A stretch of DNA of 53,100 nucleotides from Thermoplasmata archaeon (GTDB lineage: Archaea > Thermoplasmatota > Thermoplasmata > Sysuiplasmatales > Sysuiplasmataceae): assembly GCA_021817225.1 (NCBI GenBank), contig JAKAVR010000005.1:1-53100 (forward strand). The letters run 5' to 3'. This document shows positions 50,253 to 53,100 of this stretch, piece after piece (position 1 is the stretch's first letter; every line of letters begins with the position of its first letter). The translations under genes and the position numbers were made by a program. The notes below the pieces were generated by a model, which saw nothing but the letters and a program-made list of their open reading frames with translations, had not been told where the DNA came from and did no database searches.

Positions 50253-51325
50253 TCCTCTGGCCTGCCTGCATAAACCGTTTCCGTCAGCTCTTCCATCTTC
50301 TTTTTCAGCGAGCCCGTTGTTTTGGCCATTATGTTCACATGCCCGACCTTTCTCCTGCGCCTGATTCCCTCCTTCCCGTACCAGTATAGAGTCGTTCCAG
50401 GGACGGACAGGATTCTTTCCTCCATCTCCCTGTCTATGCGCACACCAATGATGTTGAGCACTCCGCTGGGCACGAACAGCTCCGGCTCGGGTACGGGCAG
50501 GCCTGTTATGGCCCTCACATGCTGTTCAAACTGGGAAATTGAGGAACCGTGCAGCGTATGGTGTCCAGTGTTATGGACTCTCGGCGCAATCTCGTTTATC
50601 ATCGCCTTTCCGTCCCTTATGAAGAATTCGATGCCCATCACGCCCACGTATCCGAGCCTCTCGAGCAGGGACGAAGCGATTTTCCTCATGCCGAAATCCC
50701 TGTAGGGCGCCATGTTGTAGAAGAGCATCCCCTTCTTGTTCAGGTTGAATGATGGCCTGTGGGCCCTGAATGTTCCGTCAGGGCCGCGCGATGCTATGAT
50801 TGAGGCTTCCGCCTCGAAATCAATCCGCTCCTCCACGACAAACCTCCCCTTCATACCAAGATCGAGTTTATCGGCAGTCGACCTGTCTGTGTAGAACTGG
50901 CCCTTGCCGTCATATCCTCCCCTGGATGACTTGATGACTGCGCTTTCAAAACTGGTTGCGAGCTTCCTGGCCTCAGCGGCGTCCTTCGCAACATAGAAAT
51001 CTGCAACCGGAAATCCTTCATCCCTGAGGTACTCCTTTTCAAGTATCCTTTCACGTTTCAGTTCGATCGGTTTCATTCCTGGAAGAAGCTTTCCGGATAG
51101 GTAAGCATGCATGAGCGCCTGCTCGTTCACATGCTCGAACTCGTATGTGATCACATCGCACCGCTCGACGAATTCCCTGTATGAGCCAACAGCAAAGTAA
51201 CCGTCCGCAATTCTCGCAGCCGGGCCGGCCGACTCGTCCAGGACGTAGTAGTTGTTTGGCAGTTTCCTGCCCTCGATGATTGTCATCCAGCCGAGCTGAC
51301 CGGAGCCGATGATTCCAACATTCAT
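50243..51325 (-). CDS. purK: N5-carboxyaminoimidazole ribonucleotide synthase
   Basis: About 360 aa from ATG 51325 (MNVGIIGSGQLGWMTIIEGR). ATP-grasp motifs follow: VIKSSRGGYDGKGQFY, VVEERIDFEAEASIIASRGP, then GIEFFIRDGKAMINEIAPRV and HNTGHHTLHGSSISQFEQHV. PurK carboxylates AIR with bicarbonate and ATP, giving N5-CAIR for PurE. It lies 26 bp downstream of purE on the same strand. Confidence 0.96.
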   Translation of the reverse strand: MNVGIIGSGQLGWMTIIEGRKLPNNYYVLDESAGPAARIADGYFAVGSYREFVERCDVITYEFEHVNEQALMHAYLSGKLLPGMKPIELKRERILEKEYLRDEGFPVADFYVAKDAAEARKLATSFESAVIKSSRGGYDGKGQFYTDRSTADKLDLGMKGRFVVEERIDFEAEASIIASRGPDGTFRAHRPSFNLNKKGMLFYNMAPYRDFGMRKIASSLLERLGYVGVMGIEFFIRDGKAMINEIAPRVHNTGHHTLHGSSISQFEQHVRAITGLPVPEPELFVPSGVLNIIGVRIDREMEERILSVPGTTLYWYGKEGIRRRRKVGHVNIMAKTTGSLKKKMEELTETVYAGRPEDYL

Positions 51326-51351
51326 CAAAAACAACACCGGATCTGTCGCAC

Positions 51352-51825
51352 TCAGGGAAGTTCCGTCGACAGCACTTCATCAGTCTGCTTCTTCATGAAG
51401 CTGACAAGCCTGGCTCTTATCTTCTTGTCCTTGACAGCCAGTATCCTTACGGCGATAAGTGCTGCGTTTCTTGCGTTGCCTATTGCCACGGTGGCAACCG
51501 GGACACCCACGGGCATCTGCACTATGGACAGCAGCGAATCGATTCCGTTGAGATGTTTCGAAGGCACTGGCACGCCAATTACGGGGAGTTCTGTCAGCGA
51601 AGCAACCATGCCCGGTAGATGCGCGGCCCCTCCTGCTCCTGCTATGATGACCTCAACCCCCCTGCCGGACGCATTCTGTGCGTATTCGAACATAAGATTG
51701 GGGGTACGGTGTGCAGAAACAATGCTGTATTCTGTCTCTATGCCAAAGGAGCGAAGAAGGTCCACTGCATCCTTCATTGTGTCAAAATCGCTCTTGCTCC
51801 CCATTACTACGCTTACGAGAGGCAT
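51352..51825 (-). CDS. purE: N5-CAIR mutase (class I PurE)
   Basis: 157 aa from ATG 51825 (a TTG two codons upstream is possible). Motifs are [56 protein letters not shown] and the [20 protein letters not shown] block, typical of PurE that converts N5-CAIR to CAIR. The presence of PurK next door supports the class I (bacterial-type) route. Confidence 0.96.
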   Translation of the reverse strand: MPLVSVVMGSKSDFDTMKDAVDLLRSFGIETEYSIVSAHRTPNLMFEYAQNASGRGVEVIIAGAGGAAHLPGMVASLTELPVIGVPVPSKHLNGIDSLLSIVQMPVGVPVATVAIGNARNAALIAVRILAVKDKKIRARLVSFMKKQTDEVLSTELP

Positions 51826-51892
51826 GGACAAAGTATCGGACGGGCATTATTAAAGCTCTGCCGCAGGCGGTATGCTGGTTCCTCCCCACGTG

Positions 51893-52333
51893 TCATCTGC
51901 CGTACTGACCAACCAGCTCTGTGCTCTCTATAACATGTCCCTGCATAGCCTTCTCCACATCCACCCTGGTCGGGCCCTTCTTCAGGTTGAGCTTTGTCGA
52001 AAGTGCATAAAGCTTGAAATGATAGGAATGCGGCTTGCCCCGCGGAGGGCATGGACCGGAATATGCAAGATTGCCGAAGTCGTTGACGCCCTGAAGGCAC
52101 TCTTCCGGCAATCTTCCCTCCTCGAGCACCCTTCTGTTTCCCCCTATGTTGTAAACAACCCAGTGAACGAAGGTTCCTCCGGGAGCGTCAGGGTCATCCG
52201 CAACAAGCGCAAATGTCAGGGCGTTGTCCAAAGGCTCCGTCCACTGCAGTTCCGGAGACACATCCAGCCCGTCGCATGTGTGTCTTGAAGGTATTCTGGA
52301 ACCGTGTGTGAATGATTTGCTTGAAATCTCCAA
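51893..52333 (-). CDS. PEBP/YbhB family protein
   Basis: 146 aa from TTG 52333 (MEISSKSFTHGSRIPSRHTC), with a GGTGG upstream and a TATA-like GTTATATTG at about 52385-52393; a longer frame starts at 52378. Motifs SPELQWTEPLDNALTFALVA, DDPDAPGGTFVHWVVYNIGG and SGPCPPRGKPHSYHFKLYAL are those of phosphatidylethanolamine-binding proteins. The precise role in archaea is unknown. Confidence 0.93.
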   Translation of the reverse strand: MEISSKSFTHGSRIPSRHTCDGLDVSPELQWTEPLDNALTFALVADDPDAPGGTFVHWVVYNIGGNRRVLEEGRLPEECLQGVNDFGNLAYSGPCPPRGKPHSYHFKLYALSTKLNLKKGPTRVDVEKAMQGHVIESTELVGQYGR

Positions 52334-52395
52334 GATACCACCCGTCCGGCTGATGCCGAATATGTACGTCAGGGTCAAGCTTCAATATAACCCTT

Positions 52396-53055
52396 TCACG
52401 ATTTTTCCGCACGGTCCGGACTCTGGGTCAATCGCGCAAGGCTATGCATTGACTCCAGCTCCAGTATTCTGCGCTTTGTCCTCAATCCGCCGTGAGCCGA
52501 GTAACCTCCCAGGCCAGTGGCAGAGACTACCCTGTGGCACGGGACGAGCAATACCAGGTGATTGGACTTCATTGCCGTGCCCACAGCCCTAGCCGCCCCG
52601 GGCCTGCCAACACGCTTCGCCACCTCTCCATAGGTAAGTGTCTGGCCTGGAGGAATTTGTCTGATTTCATTCCACACCTCCTTCTGGAATTCTGTTCCGC
52701 TCATTTTCACAATGATGTCCCTGAGATCTCCCTTCCCTCTGTCCATGTAGTCAACTATGCGGGAAGATGCGCCGCCGGATGAACGCCTTCCCATTGGCTT
52801 GCCTGTAAGATGGACTTCCGTCACGAAGCCGCCTGATTCGACGCAGTTGATATAAAGTGAGAGTGCGCGGCTGAAGGCCGATGTCACATCGCCTGACAAA
52901 ACTAGACCACTCCCTCTGTATGTGAGGTGCATCATGGCTAAAACTGTTTCGCGCGGTCCGGGGTTCAGGAGTCCTAGTGCCGTGATTCGATAACCGACTT
53001 CTGCCATCACCGAAACATTAGAATCCCTGATTGCACATACAGCCATGCATGGCAC
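52396..53055 (-). CDS. ogt: Methylated-DNA-protein cysteine methyltransferase
   Basis: Up to 219 aa. The C-terminal domain has QKEVWNEIRQIPPGQTLTYG, EVAKRVGRPGAARAVGTAMK, and LVPCHRVVSATGLGGYSAHG, with the acceptor Cys in PCHRV. The protein ends with a 15-20 residue extension after the usual family end. It repairs O6-alkylguanine by a suicide reaction. Start is GTG 53055, ATG 53046 or ATG 53007 (MAEVGYRI); the last gives a typical N-terminus. Confidence 0.93.
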   Translation of the reverse strand: MPCMAVCAIRDSNVSVMAEVGYRITALGLLNPGPRETVLAMMHLTYRGSGLVLSGDVTSAFSRALSLYINCVESGGFVTEVHLTGKPMGRRSSGGASSRIVDYMDRGKGDLRDIIVKMSGTEFQKEVWNEIRQIPPGQTLTYGEVAKRVGRPGAARAVGTAMKSNHLVLLVPCHRVVSATGLGGYSAHGGLRTKRRILELESMHSLARLTQSPDRAEKS

Positions 53056-53067
53056 TGCACGTCAGAG

Positions 53068-53086
53068 CCCTCCTCAACGAGGAGGG
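53068..53086. repeat. Perfect hairpin at the right edge
   Basis: CCCTCCTC-AAC-GAGGAGGG, an 8-bp perfect stem with 3-nt loop, flanked on the minus strand by TTGAAAGCC. A 12-bp palindrome GCCATGCATGGC (53042-53053) lies beside it. The hairpin context resembles the ends of IS200/IS605-type elements, but the window ends here. Confidence 0.4.
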
Positions 53087-53100
53087 GAAGAGGCTTTCAA

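Noticed and set aside
1-53100. CRISPR array
   Set aside because: No series of regularly spaced direct repeats was seen anywhere in the window.

Overview
The window is a chromosomal segment of a euryarchaeal-type archaeon, most likely a member of Thermoplasmatota. The archaeal assignment rests on many markers: archaeal DnaG, the large clamp loader subunit RfcL, FEN1, an RPA-like protein, thermosome, proteasome beta subunit, aCPSF1/FttA, RpoE' and Spt4, SRP54, TrmY, Taw1, archaeal AdoMet synthetase, GTP-dependent dephospho-CoA kinase, geranylgeranyl reductase, and tRNA genes with bulge-helix-bulge introns. The Thermoplasmata leaning is an inference from a DUF6015-like gene, a GH15 glucoamylase/trehalase, ECF/DUF4430 genes and a DUF835 domain. 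Gene density is high. Many genes start within about 0-12 nt of the start site predicted from a TATA box, which suggests abundant leaderless mRNAs, and GTG/TTG starts are common.

Layout. 1-9.1 kb: aspS (cut by the left edge), lipid reductase, a GNAT, a protease-less Lon-like ATPase with dnaG, ribulose-phosphate epimerase, a small zinc protein with RNase Z, and AdoMet synthetase with a winged-helix regulator. 9.1-14.2 kb: an ECF vitamin-uptake operon led by a membrane-anchored DUF4430/beta-propeller protein, with a 21-bp palindrome over the predicted start site. 14.4-15.6 kb: a tandem ribbon-helix-helix regulator followed by a short, divergent FtsZ/tubulin-family protein. 16-26.8 kb: housekeeping genes, tRNA-Leu, an intron-containing tRNA-Ser, LarB, Nre, thermosome and GH15. 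26.8-29.3 kb: a gene-poor, AT-rich patch with an RPA-like gene and a serine recombinase. 29.3-40.1 kb: RfcL, Taw1, aCPSF1 with proteasome beta, a 689-bp gap with a possible small RNA, SRP54-TrmY, two coiled-coil proteins and FEN1. 40.2-53.1 kb: isoleucyl-tRNA synthetase with a C-terminal DUF835 domain, a NUDIX protein with an N-terminal swivel domain, tRNA-Arg with two introns, an rpoE'-spt4-dephospho-CoA kinase-S24e-S27ae run, H+-pyrophosphatase, Sua5, PurK-PurE, a PEBP protein and MGMT.

The strongest unusual items are: (1) a tRNA-Arg(CCG) carrying a canonical 37/38 intron and a second intron inside the T-loop (59/60), both with good bulge-helix-bulge structure; (2) an IleRS-DUF835 fusion; (3) a truncated FtsZ-like protein with a degenerate T4 loop beside a tandem RHH protein; (4) an EcfA fusion protein whose first Walker A lies upstream of any ATG/GTG/TTG codon and appears to start at AUA; (5) a NUDIX hydrolase fused to a PEP-utiliser-like swivel domain; (6) several structured intergenic RNAs. 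All family assignments come from reading the sequence; no database search was run.
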